This document shows positions 9,412-18,752 of a stretch of DNA of 25,000 bases, piece after piece. The stretch is taken from positions 7,188,934 to 7,213,933 of the forward strand of contig NC_134036.1 in NCBI RefSeq assembly GCF_964204645.1, given 5' to 3'. Origin of the DNA: Tubulanus polymorphus (taxonomy: Eukaryota; Nemertea; Palaeonemertea; Tubulaniformes; Tubulanidae). Under the pieces are notes generated by a model. The model ran no database searches, was not told where the DNA came from, and was given only the letters and a program-made list of their open reading frames with translations. The translations under genes were made by a program, and so were the position numbers. The first letter of the stretch is position 1, and each line of letters begins with the position of its first letter.

Positions 9412-10611
9412 GTAGGTCGGAGTCCAGAGTCGGAGTCCCCGGTCGTCGGTCGGTCCCGGTCTGTCGATGGAGGAGGCGGCAGCAGCGGCGGCAGGTCGGT
9501 CGGGGTCTCGGTCTCGGTCTCGGGCTCGGCACGGTTGGTCCGAGTCCAGAGTCGGAGTCCCCGGTCGTCGGTCGGTCCCGGTCTGTCGATGGAGGAGGCG
9601 GCAGCAGCGGCGGCAGGTCGGTCGGGGTCTCGGTCTCGGTCTCGGGCTCGGCACGGTAGGTCGGAGTCCAGAGTCGGAATCCCCGGTCGTCGGTCGGTCC
9701 CGGTCTGTCGATGGAGGAGGCGGCAGCGGCGGCAGGTCGGTCGGGGTCTCGGTCTCGGTCTCGGGCTCGGCACGGTAGGTCCGAGTCCAGAGTCGGAGTC
9801 CCCGGTCGTCGGTCGGTCCCGGTCTGTCGATGGAGGAGGCGGCAGCGGCGGCGGCGGCAGGTCGGTCGGGGTCTCGGTCTCGGGCTCGGCACGGTAGGTC
9901 GGAGTCCAGAGTCGGAGTCCCCGGTCGTCGGTCGGTCCCGGTCTGTCGATGGAGGAGGCGGCGGCGGCGGCAGGTCGGTCGGGGTCTCGGTCTCGGATTC
10001 GGGCTCGGCACGGTAGGTCGGAGTCCAGAGTCGGAGTCCCCGGTCGTCGGTCGGTCCCGGTCTGTCGATGGAGGAGGCGGCAGCGGCGGCAGGTCGGTCG
10101 GGGTGTCGGTCTCGGTCTCGGGCTCGGCACGGTAGGTCCGAGTCCAGAGTCGGAGTCCCCGGTCGTCGGTCGGTCCCGGTCTGTCGATGGAGGAGGCGGC
10201 AGCAGCGGCGGCAGGTCGGTCGGGGTCTCGGTCTCGGTCTCGGGCTCGGCACGGTAGGTCGGAGTCCAGAGTCGGAATCCCCGGTCGTCGGTCGGTCCCG
10301 GTCTGTCGATGGAGGCGGCGGCGGCGGCGGCAGGTCGGTCGGGGTCTCGGTCTCGGTCTCGGGCTCGGCACGGTAGGTCGGAGTCCAGAGTCGGAGTCCC
10401 CGGTCGTCGGTCGGTCCCGGTCTGTCGATGGAGGAGGCGGCAGCGGCGGCAGGTCGGTCGGTTTCTCGGTCTCGGGCTGGGGCTCGGTGTCGGTCGGTCT
10501 CGGTCTCGGTCTCGGTGTCGGTCGGTGGGAGTCCAGAGTCGGAGTCCCGCGGTCCTCGGTCGGTGCCGGTCGGTCGGTCGGTCGGTCGAAGGAGGCGGCG
10601 GCAGGTCGGTC
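9412..10611 (+). repeat. ~120-bp tandem repeat array, segment 4 (9 units plus degenerate end)
   Basis: Units begin near 9413, 9534, 9655, 9776, 9896, 10015, 10134, 10256 and 10375. The stretch 10068-10470 matches 8564-8966 variant for variant at an offset of 1504 bp, so the last part of segment 3 and of segment 4 derive from one larger duplication. Confidence 0.9.
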
Positions 10612-10626
10612 GGTGTCTCGGTCTCG

Positions 10627-10737
10627 AAAAACGACAGAGTCCAGACTTTAAGTTGGAGTGTAGAGCTCCGAGTATCCGAGGCTCGGACGAGAACGGAAAT
10701 AGGCCAGGTCGCTATATGTGTAGGGATAGTGAACGGG
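10627..10737 (+). promoter_or_regulatory. Putative Pol I spacer promoter P5
   Basis: TATAT starts at 10713. It shares the ACTTTAAGTTGG variant with P4. The cassette after it has extra GGTC units and a slightly altered 20-bp box. Confidence 0.6.
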
Positions 10738-10838
10738 CGACCAGTCGGTCGGTCGGTCGGTCGAAGGCGGCGGCGCGGCCGGCCGGCCGGAGGCGGCACG
10801 AACGAGGCCCGCCCGCCCGAGTCTGTAGGTCGATGGTG

Positions 10839-10858
10839 TCTAGGAATAAGTCGTAACA
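10839..10858 (+). promoter_or_regulatory. Conserved 20-bp box, copy 4 (one change)
   Basis: Reads TCTAGGAATAAGTCGTAACA, the only copy with a substitution inside the box. It is 126 bp after the TATAT of P5. Confidence 0.45.
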
Positions 10859-10904
10859 GTAACAGTAACGGTCGCGGCTGCGGTCGCGGCGAATTGACGC
10901 TAGA

Positions 10905-11925
10905 AGGGTCGGTAGTGCTCGGTTACGGTCGGCGCCCGCGATACCGGAGTTGGTCGCCCGGTAACGTTATCGGTCTCCGCTCAGGCGGGCCGCGTGCGTA
11001 AGAAGTGATGGTCTCCGCGCGTCGGGTTACGGTCGGCGCCCGCGTTACCGGAGTTGGTCGCCCGGTAACGTTATCGGTCTCCGCTCAGGCGGAGCGCGTG
11101 CGTAAGAAGTGATGGTCTCTGCGCGTCGGGTTACGGTCGGCGCCCGCGTTACCGGAGTTGGTCGCCCGGTAACGTTATCGGTCTCCGCTCAGGCGGAACG
11201 CGTGCGTAAGAAGTGATGGTCTCTGCGTGCCGGGTTACGGTCCGCGCGTTACCGGAGTTAGTCGCCCGGTAACGTTATCGGTCTCCGCTCAGGCGGACCG
11301 CGTGCGTAAGAAGTGATGGTCTCCGCGTGCCGGGTTACGGTCGGCGCCCGCGTTACCGGAGTTGGTCGCCCGGTAACGTTATCGGTCTCCGCTCAGGCGG
11401 ACCGCGTGCGTGCGTAAGAAGTGATGGTCTCCGCGCGTCGGGCTACGGTCCGCGCGTTACCGGAGTTGGTCGCCCGGTAACGTTATCGGTCTCCGCTCAG
11501 GCGGGCCGCGTGCCTAAGAAGTGACGACGGTCTCCGCGCGTCGGGCTACGGTCGGCGCCCGCGTTACCGGAGTTGGTCGCCCGGTAACGTTATCGGTCTC
11601 CGCTCAGGCGGAACGCGTGCGTAAGAAGTGATGGTCTCCGCGCGCCGGGCTACGGTCGGCGCCCGCGATACCGGAGTTGGTCGCCCGGTAACGTTATCGG
11701 TCTCCGCTCAGGCGGACCGCGTGCGTAAGAAGTGATGGTCTCTGCGCGTCGGGTTACGGTCGGCGCCCGCGTTACCGGAGTTGGTCGCCCGGTAACGTTA
11801 TCGGTCTCCGCTCAGGCGGGCCGCGTGCGTAAGAAGTGACGACGGTCTCCGCGCGCCGGGTTACGGTCGGCGCCCGCGTTACCGGAGTTAGTCGCCCGGT
11901 AACGTTATCGGTCTCCGCTAAAGCG
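10905..11925 (+). repeat. ~104-bp tandem repeat array, block 1 (10 units)
   Basis: The marker GTAACGTTAT recurs at 10961, 11065, 11169, 11269, 11373, 11477, 11584, 11688, 11792 and 11899, a period of 100-107 bp. Each full unit has the inverted repeat CGTTACCGG/CCGGTAACG with a 10-nt loop, and a second small stem TCCGC/GCGGA around TCAG. Length changes come from GTGC/GTGCGTGC and GATGG/GACGACGG variants. The same family makes up block 2 at 19790-24600. Confidence 0.92.
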
Positions 11926-12114
11926 GAGTGTGCGCTGGCGTTGCCTGGCAGTTCCCGTCGGTACGCCGTCTAGAAATAAGTCGTAACAATCGGAGAAAGG
12001 TCGGTCGAACGTACGTGGTGCGTGATGAAGGGCCGAGTCCGACTCGGGCCGTCGGGCGGGCCTGCCTGCCTGCCTGCGCGCGCGTGGTCGGTAAGCGAGT
12101 AGAGTAGATTTTCG
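11926..12114 (+). repeat. Fragment of the 313/431-bp repeat family plus promoter upstream sequence
   Basis: Block 1 ends in a partial copy of the sequence found in the 16.4-19.4 kb array (GTGTGCGCTGGCGTTGCCTG and CAGTTCCCGTCGGT). It carries a 20-bp box (11969), then GTGCGTGATGAAGGGCCGAG, then a GCCT/GCGC simple run and GTGGTCGGTAAGCGAGTAG that also precedes P12 at 19508. Confidence 0.8.
11969..11988 (+). promoter_or_regulatory. Conserved 20-bp box, copy 5
   Basis: Exact copy in the second context: it is followed by ATCGGAGAAA instead of GTAACAG. It lies 232 bp upstream of the TATAT of P6. Confidence 0.5.
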
Positions 12115-12225
12115 AAAAACGACAGAGTCCAGACTCTAAGAGCGAGTGTAGAGCTACGAGTATCCGAGGCTCGGACGAGAACGGAAATAGCGGATTTCGC
12201 TATATACAGGGTCGAGGGTGCGCTT
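12115..12225 (+). promoter_or_regulatory. Putative Pol I spacer promoter P6
   Basis: TATATAC starts at 12201, 17 nt after the end of GAGAACGG and 86 bp after the AAAAACGACAG block. The upstream half matches P2, but downstream of TATAT it diverges fully (AGGGTCGAGGGTGCGC). The conserved part thus ends close to the presumed start site. Confidence 0.6.
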
Positions 12226-12227
12226 CC

Positions 12228-12690
12228 GAGGCAGGCGTCTGGCTGTAATGCTATCTCATCGTCGGTTCCTTCTGCGCGTGAGCGCGCTTTTACGACATTG
12301 CGGGCATGTTCTCGAGCGAGTCGGCTCTGTTCTTCTGCGAAGTAGACGACATTATCGTAGTTATCGGCTCTGTTCTTCTGTGACTTCGTCCTCGTTGTCG
12401 GCACGGTTTTTCTGTGACATCGTCGTCCTCGTTATCGGCTCTGTTTTTCTGCGACATTGTCGTCGTTATTGGCTCTTCTTTTCTGTGACATCGTCGTCGT
12501 TGTTATTATTATTGTTGTCGGCTCTGTTCTTCTGTACCCGCCCCTTCATACTATTGACGGAACTCTTCTGCGACTTCGTCCTCGTTGTCGGGTCTGTTCT
12601 TCTGCGACTTCGTCGTCGTTGTTGTTTGCGACATCGTCGTCGTTGTTGTCGGCTCTGTTCTTCTGTGGCAGATGAGGAACGTGCATGGCG
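12228..12690 (+). repeat. Degenerate pyrimidine-rich repeats
   Basis: A T/C-rich stretch with about ten degenerate copies of GGCTCTGTTCTTCTGTGAC, each followed by TCGTCGT-type runs, spaced about 25-60 bp. It is unlike the flanking arrays in composition. Frames on both strands are open only in short, low-complexity form. No gene is recognised. Confidence 0.75.
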
Positions 12691-12797
12691 TTTTGCTCGG
12701 CTGGTCAGCGCACCTGACACCCGCCCTTGATCTATTTAGGGCAACGACGAGAACGGACATACCAGAAATCAGTATATATGTCGGTGAAGGGGGCGCT
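12690..12797 (+). promoter_or_regulatory. Putative Pol I spacer promoter P7 (diverged)
   Basis: GAGAACGG ends at 12756 and TATATATG starts at 12773, the same spacing as the others, although the flanks have almost no similarity to P2-P5. The upstream TCAGCGC and GACACC motifs are shared loosely with P8. Downstream it reads TCGGTGAAGGGGG. Confidence 0.55.
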
Positions 12798-13088
12798 GTC
12801 CGGTAAGGCCGGATGCTAGCTCGTCGTTACCAACGTCGCTCTGCGTCTGCTATACTTTTCCTCTTTAATATGTCTCCGGGCGTAAGAGCGATTCCCGTCG
12901 GCTCTGTTCTCCAGTAGTCGGCTCTGCTCTTCTGTGACGAATTAGGCAGACATGTATGGCTTTAATGCTATCTCATCTTTCGTCGCCATTGACGCGTTGT
13001 GTGTGAGTTTTCGTCGTCAGGCGTGAACGATCCAATTCGCGCACGGCTCTCTTCTTCTTCCTCTTGGCTCGAGCCTCCTTTTCTTTCC
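12798..13088. other. Spacer between P7 and P8
   Basis: No gene. It holds further TCGGCTCTGTTCT motifs near 12898 and the left arm (12918-12987) of a large inverted repeat, then a T/C-rich run to P8. Confidence 0.5.
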
Positions 13089-13378
13089 TTCATCCGGCCA
13101 AATCAGCGCCCCTAACACCGGCTCTAATGTATAATGGGCACCGAGGAGAACGGTCAGAGTGGATTTTGGTATATAGGGGCGAATGGTGGTCCCCGCGCGC
13201 TGGCTGGCCGGTCGATCGGTTGCGCCGCCGCCGCCGAAAGCATCAACGGCGATCGATGGACGAGATAGCATTACCTTCATATGGCCTACGTCTACCAATG
13301 CGTGAACGGCGACTGAAGGATGAGATAGCATTACGGTCATACGCGTCTGCCACATCCGTCACAGAAAAACAGAGCCGA
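12918..13378. repeat. Large inverted repeat surrounding P8
   Basis: The left arm 12918-12987 and right arm 13308-13378 are imperfect reverse complements about 70 bp long. They share GATGAGATAGCATTA, GTCTGCC and CGTCACAGAA (read on the right arm). The 320-bp interval between the arms contains promoter P8. Related single arms lie at 12228-12270 (plus) and 13258-13290 (minus). Confidence 0.8.
13089..13194 (+). promoter_or_regulatory. Putative Pol I spacer promoter P8 (diverged)
   Basis: GAGGAGAACGG ends at 13153 and TATATAG starts at 13170. It keeps the 16-nt gap but lacks the C of GACGAGAACGG. Downstream it reads GGGCGAATGGTGGTCC. It is the copy enclosed by the inverted repeat. Confidence 0.55.
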
Positions 13379-13471
13379 CTCAGAGATTAGTATGCCACAC
13401 TATCCTGGGTCACTGACCTGTACGGTCGAAGGCGGCGCAGCCGGTCGGCATCGTATAATCGTTCACGGCAG
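13195..13471. other. Spacer between P8 and P9
   Basis: No gene. It contains two tandem, diverged minus-strand copies of the GAGATAGCATTA motif (13262, 13322), the second being the inverted-repeat right arm, then about 80 bp of unrecognised sequence up to P9. Confidence 0.45.
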
Positions 13472-13587
13472 ACGACGAAATCGACAGAGTCCAGACTCCA
13501 CGTGGAAGAGTGGAGCACCGAGTATCCGAGGCTCGGACGAGAACGGAAATAGGCCAGGTCGCTATATGTGTAGGGATGGTGAACGGG
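13472..13587 (+). promoter_or_regulatory. Putative Pol I spacer promoter P9
   Basis: TATAT starts at 13563 after GAGAACGG ending at 13546. From CGAGTATCCGAGG onward it matches P2-P5, but the first 40 bp differ (GACGAAATCGACAG and ACTCCACGTGG), marking the join between diverged and homogenised spacer. Confidence 0.6.
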
Positions 13588-13681
13588 CGACCAGTCGGTC
13601 GGTCGAAGGCGGCGGCGCGGCCGGCCGGCCGGAGGCGGGCACGAACGAGGCCCGCCCGCCCGAGTCGGTAGGTCGAAGGTG

Positions 13682-13701
13682 TCTAGAAATAAGTCGTAAC
13701 A
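13682..13701 (+). promoter_or_regulatory. Conserved 20-bp box, copy 6
   Basis: Exact copy, 119 bp after the TATAT of P9, shortened by a small deletion in the intervening GC-rich run. Confidence 0.5.
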
Positions 13702-13839
13702 GTAACGGTAGCGGCTGCGGTCGCGGCGAATTGACGCTAGAAGGGTCGTCGAACGGTAGGTCGGAGTCCCGCGGTCCTCGGTCGGTGCCGGTCGGTCGAA
13801 GGAGGCGGCGGCGGCAGGTCGGTCGGTGTCTCGGTCTCG

Positions 13840-13900
13840 AAAAACGACAGAGTCCAGACTCTAAGATGGAGTGAACGGGCGACCAGTCGGTCGGTCGAAG
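13840..13900 (+). pseudogene. Promoter cassette with the core deleted
   Basis: The AAAAACGACAGAGTCC block runs to AAGATGGAGTG at 13873 and then joins directly to AACGGGCGACCAG. About 90 bp present in P2 are missing, including GAGAACGG and TATAT. The ends of the missing segment share ATGG(A)GTG, fitting a deletion between short direct repeats. Confidence 0.8.
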
Positions 13901-13979
13901 GCGGCGGCGGCGCGGCCGGCCGGCCGGAGGCGGCACGAACGAGGCCCGCCCGCCCGCCCGAGTCGGTAGGTCGAAGGTG

Positions 13980-13999
13980 TCTAGAAATAAGTCGTAACA
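13980..13999 (+). promoter_or_regulatory. Conserved 20-bp box, copy 7
   Basis: Exact copy retained downstream of the promoterless cassette. Confidence 0.5.
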
Positions 14000-14612
14000 G
14001 TAACAGTAGCGGCTGCGGTCGCGGCGAATTGACGCTAGAAGGGTCGTCGAACGGTAGGTCGGAGTCCAGAGTCGGAGTCCCGCGGCCGGTCGGTCCCGGT
14101 CTGTCGATGGAGGCGGCGGCGGTGGCAGGTCGGTCGGTCGGTCGGTCGGGGTCTCGGCTCGGTGTCGGTCGGTCGGAGTCCAGAGTCGGAGTCCCGCGGT
14201 CGTCGGTCGGTCCCGGTCTGTCGATGGAGGAGGCGGCAGCGGCGGAAGGTCGGTCGGGGTCTCGGGCTCGGTCTCGGCTCGGTACGGTAGGTCGGAGTCC
14301 AGAGTCGGAGTCCCCGGTCGTCGGTCGGTCCCGGTCTGTCGATGGAGGCGGCGGCGGTGGCAGGTCGGTCGGTCGGTCGGGGTCTCGGCTCGGTGTCGGT
14401 CGGTCGGAGTCCAGAGTCGGAGTCCCGCGGTCGTCGGTCGGTCCCGGTCTGTCGATGGAGGAGGCGGCAGCGGCGGAAGGTCGGTCGGGGTCTCGGTCTC
14501 GGTCTCGGGCTCGGCACGGTAGGTCGGAGTCCCGCGGTCCTCGGTCGGTGCCGGTCGGTCGAAGGAGGCGGCGGCGGCGGCGGCAGGTCGGTCGGTCGGT
14601 GTCTCGGTCTGG

Positions 14613-14723
14613 AAAAACGACAGAGTCCAGACTCTAAGATGGAGTGTAGAGCTACGAGTATCCGAGGCTCGGACGAGAACGGAAATAGGCCAGGTCGCTA
14701 TATGTGTAGGGATGGTGAACGGG
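14613..14723 (+). promoter_or_regulatory. Putative Pol I spacer promoter P10
   Basis: TATAT starts at 14699. Nearly identical to P2/P3 but with GAGCTACGAG as in P6. Confidence 0.6.
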
Positions 14724-14824
14724 CGACCAGTCGGCCGGTCGAAGGCGGCGGCGCGGCCGGCCGGCCGGAGGCGGCACGAACGAGGCCCGCCCGCCCTCCC
14801 GCCCGAGTCGGTAGGTCGAAGGTG

Positions 14825-14844
14825 TCTAGAAATAAGTCGTAACA
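14825..14844 (+). promoter_or_regulatory. Conserved 20-bp box, copy 8
   Basis: Exact copy, 126 bp after the TATAT of P10. Confidence 0.5.
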
Positions 14845-14892
14845 GTAACAGTAGCGGCTGCGGTCGCGAATTGACGCTAGAAGGGTCGTCGA

Positions 14893-15580
14893 ACGGTAGG
14901 TCGGAGTCCAGAGTCGGAGTCCCGCGGCCGGTCGGTCGGTCCCCGTCTGTCGATGGAGGCGGCGGCGGTGGCAGGTCGGTCGGTCGGTCGGGGTCTCGGC
15001 TCGGTGTCGGTCGGTCGGAGTCCAGAGTCGGAGTCCCGCGGTCGTCGGTCGGTCCCGGTCTGTCGATGGAGGAGGCGGCAGCGGCGGACGGTCGGTCGGG
15101 GTCTCGGTCTTGGTCTCGGGCTCGGCACGGTAGGTCTGAGTCCAGAGTCGGAGTCCCGCGGCCGGTTGGTCGGTCCCGGCCTGTCGATGGAGGCGGCGGC
15201 GGTGGCAGGTCGGTCGGTCGGTCGGTCGGGGTCTCGGCTCGGCACGGTAGGTCGGAGTCCAGAGTCAGAGTCCCGCGGTCGGTCGGTCGGGGGTCTCGGT
15301 CTCGGGCTCGCGCTCGGCACGGTAGGTCGGAGTCCCACGGTCGGTCGGTCTCGGTCTCGGTGTCGGTCGGTCTGAGTCCAGAGTCGGAGTCCCGCGGTCG
15401 TCGGTCGGTCCCGGTCTGTCGATGGAGGAGGCGGCAGCGGCGGAAGGTCGGTCGGGGTCTCGGTCTCGGTTTCGGGCACGGCACGGTAGGTCGGAGTCCA
15501 GAGTCGGAGTCCCGCGTTCCTCGGTCGGTGCCGGTCGGTCGAAGGAGGCGGCAGGTCGGTCGGTCGGTGTCTCGGTCTCG
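14893..15580 (+). repeat. ~120-bp repeat family, segment 6
   Basis: About six units of the GTCCCGCGG subfamily, several shortened. The order of long and short units resembles 14055-14600, indicating that cassette plus segment was duplicated here too. Confidence 0.85.
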
Positions 15581-15691
15581 AAAAACGACAGAGTCCAGAC
15601 TCTAAGTAGGAGTGTAGAGCTCCGAGTATCCGAGGCTCGGACGAGAACGGAAATAGGCAAAGTCGCTATATGTGTAGAGAAGGTGCTCACC
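15581..15691 (+). promoter_or_regulatory. Putative Pol I promoter P11
   Basis: TATAT starts at 15667. Downstream it switches to GTGTAGAGAAGGTGCTCACC, shared with P12 and partly with P1, rather than the GGGATGGTGAACGG type. The 15581-15829 region is nearly identical to 19538-19786. Confidence 0.6.
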
Positions 15692-16414
15692 GGGGGCAGT
15701 TCGGGCGCCAGTCCGACTGCCTCTCCTGTCGATCGAGGCCGGTCTTTGAACGACCGGTCCGCGGCGGCCCTCCTCGTCCGTAGGACGATGATACGCTAAC
15801 GGCAAGACGCCTCGCCAGGTCGCGATGCTCCTTCCGAGGAGCCTCCTTCAAAACGGCGGTGGCGCGCGCGTCCGTCGTCTCGTTGAGAGACGCGGACGGA
15901 CTCGATAGGTCGGATACGGTGGTCGGTCAGGCGTTCGTCTCCGCTCCGGCGGGGTCGGACGGTCGCGGACGAAGCATTGTCTGTGACGAGCGTTGTTCGT
16001 AAACTCTACGTGGTCGCGTCTCTGAGCCGGTCGCCGCCGCCGCCGCGGTAGCGTCCGGGATGTTCGATTACCTTCCACTATCCTCGATTTTCGTGCGTGT
16101 GGAGCCGCGCGTAACTGTAGTGAGGTTTTTTGTCCGCGTTCGGGAGAGTAAGTTCGCACCGATGATGGGCGCGCCGAGCAGTGAGGGTGCAATGCAAAGA
16201 CCCGTGCCCTAGGAGTGTTCCTAAAAGGTTGGTCGCTGTGCACCGTCGAATGTACGCGGCCGACCCCTACCCCCGTCCGACCTAGACCAAAGCTGTCCAG
16301 AGGGTCGGCCCGAACGTTATGGATGGGATTCCGAACGCCTAGTTTTCGCGTTAGGTTGAGTTTTCGAGTATCGACTATGACCGTATTGTAGACTTGCGTT
16401 CGTACGGTACGCCG
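15692..16414 (+). other. Mostly unique sequence downstream of P11
   Basis: The first ~140 bp duplicate the sequence after P12 (19649-19786), including a hairpin-like TCTTTGAACGACCGGTCC. From about 15830 it is single-copy in this window, with mixed composition, a GCC run at 16030-16046 and a T6 run near 16127. If P11 is active this would be transcribed. No coding region or known RNA is recognised. Confidence 0.5.
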
Positions 16415-16434
16415 TCTAGAAATAAGTCGTAACA
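16415..16434 (+). promoter_or_regulatory. Conserved 20-bp box, copy 9
   Basis: Exact copy followed by ATCGGAGAAG. It marks the start of the 313/431-bp repeat array and is preceded by GTACGGTACGCCG. Confidence 0.5.
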
Positions 16435-16532
16435 ATCGGAGAAGAATCGGTCGAACGTGGTGCGTGATGATGGGCCGAGTCCGACTCGGGCCGTCGTCGA
16501 GATGCGAGACCCGCCTTCGGGGCGTCTTGCCG

Positions 16533-16552
16533 TCTAGAAATAAGTCGTAACA
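16533..16552 (+). promoter_or_regulatory. Conserved 20-bp box, copy 10
   Basis: Exact copy 118 bp after copy 9, in the second context. Confidence 0.5.
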
Positions 16553-17590
16553 ATCGGAGAAGAATCGGTCGAACGTGGTGCGTGATGAAGGGCCGAGTCC
16601 GACTCGGGCCGTCGTCGGGATGCGAGACCCGCCGTCGGGGCGTCTGGCTTCGCCGGAGTGTGCGCTGGCGTTGCCTGGCAGTTCCCGTCGGTGGATGGTC
16701 TCGACGGGTAGAGAGGTGCCTCGGGTGCGCGGAGTGTAACTCCGTCGCAGGTCGGACACGAACGGTATAATCGCGTTCCGCGCGTCGTCGCCCGATACGG
16801 TCGACGTCGCCGGTCGCGCTCCGCGGCGTCGAAGGAACGGCTGGCCGACGGCCTAGTGTCGTCGCCTCCGCTTCGTCCCGCCAGGTACGTAGTGCGTCGA
16901 GACGGGCCGAGACCGACTCGGGCCGTCGTCGGGATGCGAGACCCGCCGTCGGGGCGTCTGGCTTCGCCGGAGAGTGCGCTGGCGTTGCCTGGCAGTTCCC
17001 GTCGGTGGATGGTCTCGACGGGTAGAGAGGTGCCTCGGGTGCGCGGAGTGTAACTCCGTCGCAGGTCGGACACGAACGGTATAATCGCGTTCCGCGCGTC
17101 GTCGCCCGAACGGTCGACGTCGCCGGTCGCGCTCCGCGGCGTCGAAGGAACGGCTGGCCGACGGCCTAGTGTCGTCGCCTCCGCTTCGTCCCGCCAGGTA
17201 CGTAGTGCGTCGAGACGGGCCGAGACCGACTCGGGCCGTCGTCGGGATGCGAGACCCGCCGTCGGGGCGTCTGGCTTCGCCGGAGAGTGCGCTGGCGTTG
17301 CCTGGCAGTTCCCGTCGGTGGATGGTCTCGACGGGTAGAGAGGTGCCTCGGGTGCGCGGAGTGTAACTCCGTCGCAGGTCGGACACGAACGGTATAATCG
17401 CGTTCCGCGCGTCGTCGCCCGAACGGTCGACGTCGCCGGTCGCGCTCCGCGGCGTCGAAGGAACGGCTGGCCGACGGCCTAGTGTCGTCGCCTCCGCTTC
17501 GTCCCGCCAGGTACGTAGTGCTTTGAGACGGGCCGAGACCGACTCGGGCCGTCGTCGGGATGCGAGACCCGCCTTCGGGGCGTCTTGCCG

Positions 17591-17610
17591 TCTAGAAATA
17601 AGTCGTAACA
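17591..17610 (+). promoter_or_regulatory. Conserved 20-bp box, copy 11
   Basis: Exact copy inside the insert of the first 431-bp unit. Confidence 0.5.
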
Positions 17611-18335
17611 ATCGGAGAAGAATCGGTCGAACGTGGTGCGTGATGAAGGGCCGAGTCCGACTCGGGCCGTCGTCGGGATGCGAGACCCGCCGTCGGGGCG
17701 TCTGGCTTCGCCGGAGAGTGCGCTGGCGTTGCCTGGCAGTTTCCGTCGGTGGATGGTCTCGACGGGTAGAGAGGTGCCTCGGGTGCGCGGAGTGTAACTC
17801 CGTCGCAGGTCGGACACGAAGGGTATAATCGCGTTCCGCGCGTCGTCGCCCGATACGGTCGACGTCGCCGGTCGCGCTCCGCGGCGTCGAAGGAACGGCT
17901 GGCCGACGGCCTAGTGTCGTCGCCTCCGCTTCGTCCCGCCAGGTACGTAGTGCGTCGAGACGGGCCGAGACCGACTCGGGCCGTCGTCGGGATGCGAGAC
18001 CCGCCGTCGGGGCGTCTGGCTTCGCCGGAGAGTGCGCTGGCGTTGCCTGGCAGTTCCCGTCGGTGGATGGTCTCGACGGGTAGAGAGGTGCCTCGGGTGC
18101 GCGGAGTGTAACTCCGTCGCAGGTCGGACACGAACGGTATAATCGCGTTCCGCGCGTCGTCGCCCGAACGGTCGACGTCGCCGGTCGCGCTCCGCGGCGT
18201 CGAAGGAACGGCTGGCCGACGGCCTAGTGTCGTCGCCTCCGCTTCGTCCCGCCAGGTACGTAGTGCTTTGAGACGGGCCGAGACCGACTCGGGCCGTCGT
18301 CGGGATGCGAGACCCGCCTTCGGGGCGTCTTGCCG

Positions 18336-18355
18336 TCTAGAAATAAGTCGTAACA
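18336..18355 (+). promoter_or_regulatory. Conserved 20-bp box, copy 12
   Basis: Exact copy inside the insert of the second 431-bp unit. Confidence 0.5.
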
Positions 18356-18732
18356 ATCGGAGAAGAATCGGTCGAACGTGGTGCGTGATGAAGGGCCGAG
18401 TCCGACTCGGGCCGTCGTCGGGATGCGAGACCCGCCGTCGGGGCGTCTGGCTTCGCCGGAGAGTGCGCTGGCGTTGCCTGGCAGTTCCCGTCGGTGGATG
18501 GTCTCGACGGGTAGAGAGGTGCCTCGTGTGCGCGGAGTGTAACTCCGTCGCAGGTCGGACACGAACGGTATAATCGCGTTCCGCGCGTCGTCGCCCGAAC
18601 GGTCGACGTCGCCGGTCGCGCTCCGCGGCGTCGAAGGAACGGCTGGCCGACGGCCTAGTGTCGTCGCCTCCGCTTCGTCCCGCCAGGTACGTAGTGCGTT
18701 GAGACGAGACCCGCCTTCGGGGCGTCTTGCCG

Positions 18733-18752
18733 TCTAGAAATAAGTCGTAACA
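18733..18752 (+). promoter_or_regulatory. Conserved 20-bp box, copy 13
   Basis: Exact copy in the 397-bp unit. It is the last copy before the 18S fragment. Confidence 0.5.

Larger units (their letters stand above)
13755..14600 (+). repeat. ~120-bp repeat family, segment 5 with a promoterless cassette
   Basis: One partial unit (13755-13839) is followed by a cassette missing its promoter core (13840-14054), then about five diverged units to 14600. These units use GTCCCGCGG where segments 1-4 have GTCCCCGG, and carry longer GGTC runs, so they form a distinct subfamily. Confidence 0.88.

Noticed and set aside
5537-10799. Very long minus-strand reading frames, up to 927 codons, rich in Arg-Asp, Arg-Pro and Arg-Gln-Thr repeats
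   Set aside because: They run across the 120-bp tandem repeats and promoter cassettes, overlap in several frames at once, and are open only because the GC-rich repeat lacks stop codons. There is no start context, introns or recognisable domain.
12218-12806. Short frames on both strands in the pyrimidine-rich region
   Set aside because: Translations are Ser/Val/Leu or Gln/Lys/Arg-rich products of degenerate DNA repeats, with no conserved motif.
5955-15605. Plus-strand frames with Ser-Arg/Gly-Arg repeats resembling SR proteins
   Set aside because: Same cause: the GGTCTC and GGC runs translate as low-complexity sequence, and unit lengths of 119 and 122 bp shift the frame between units.
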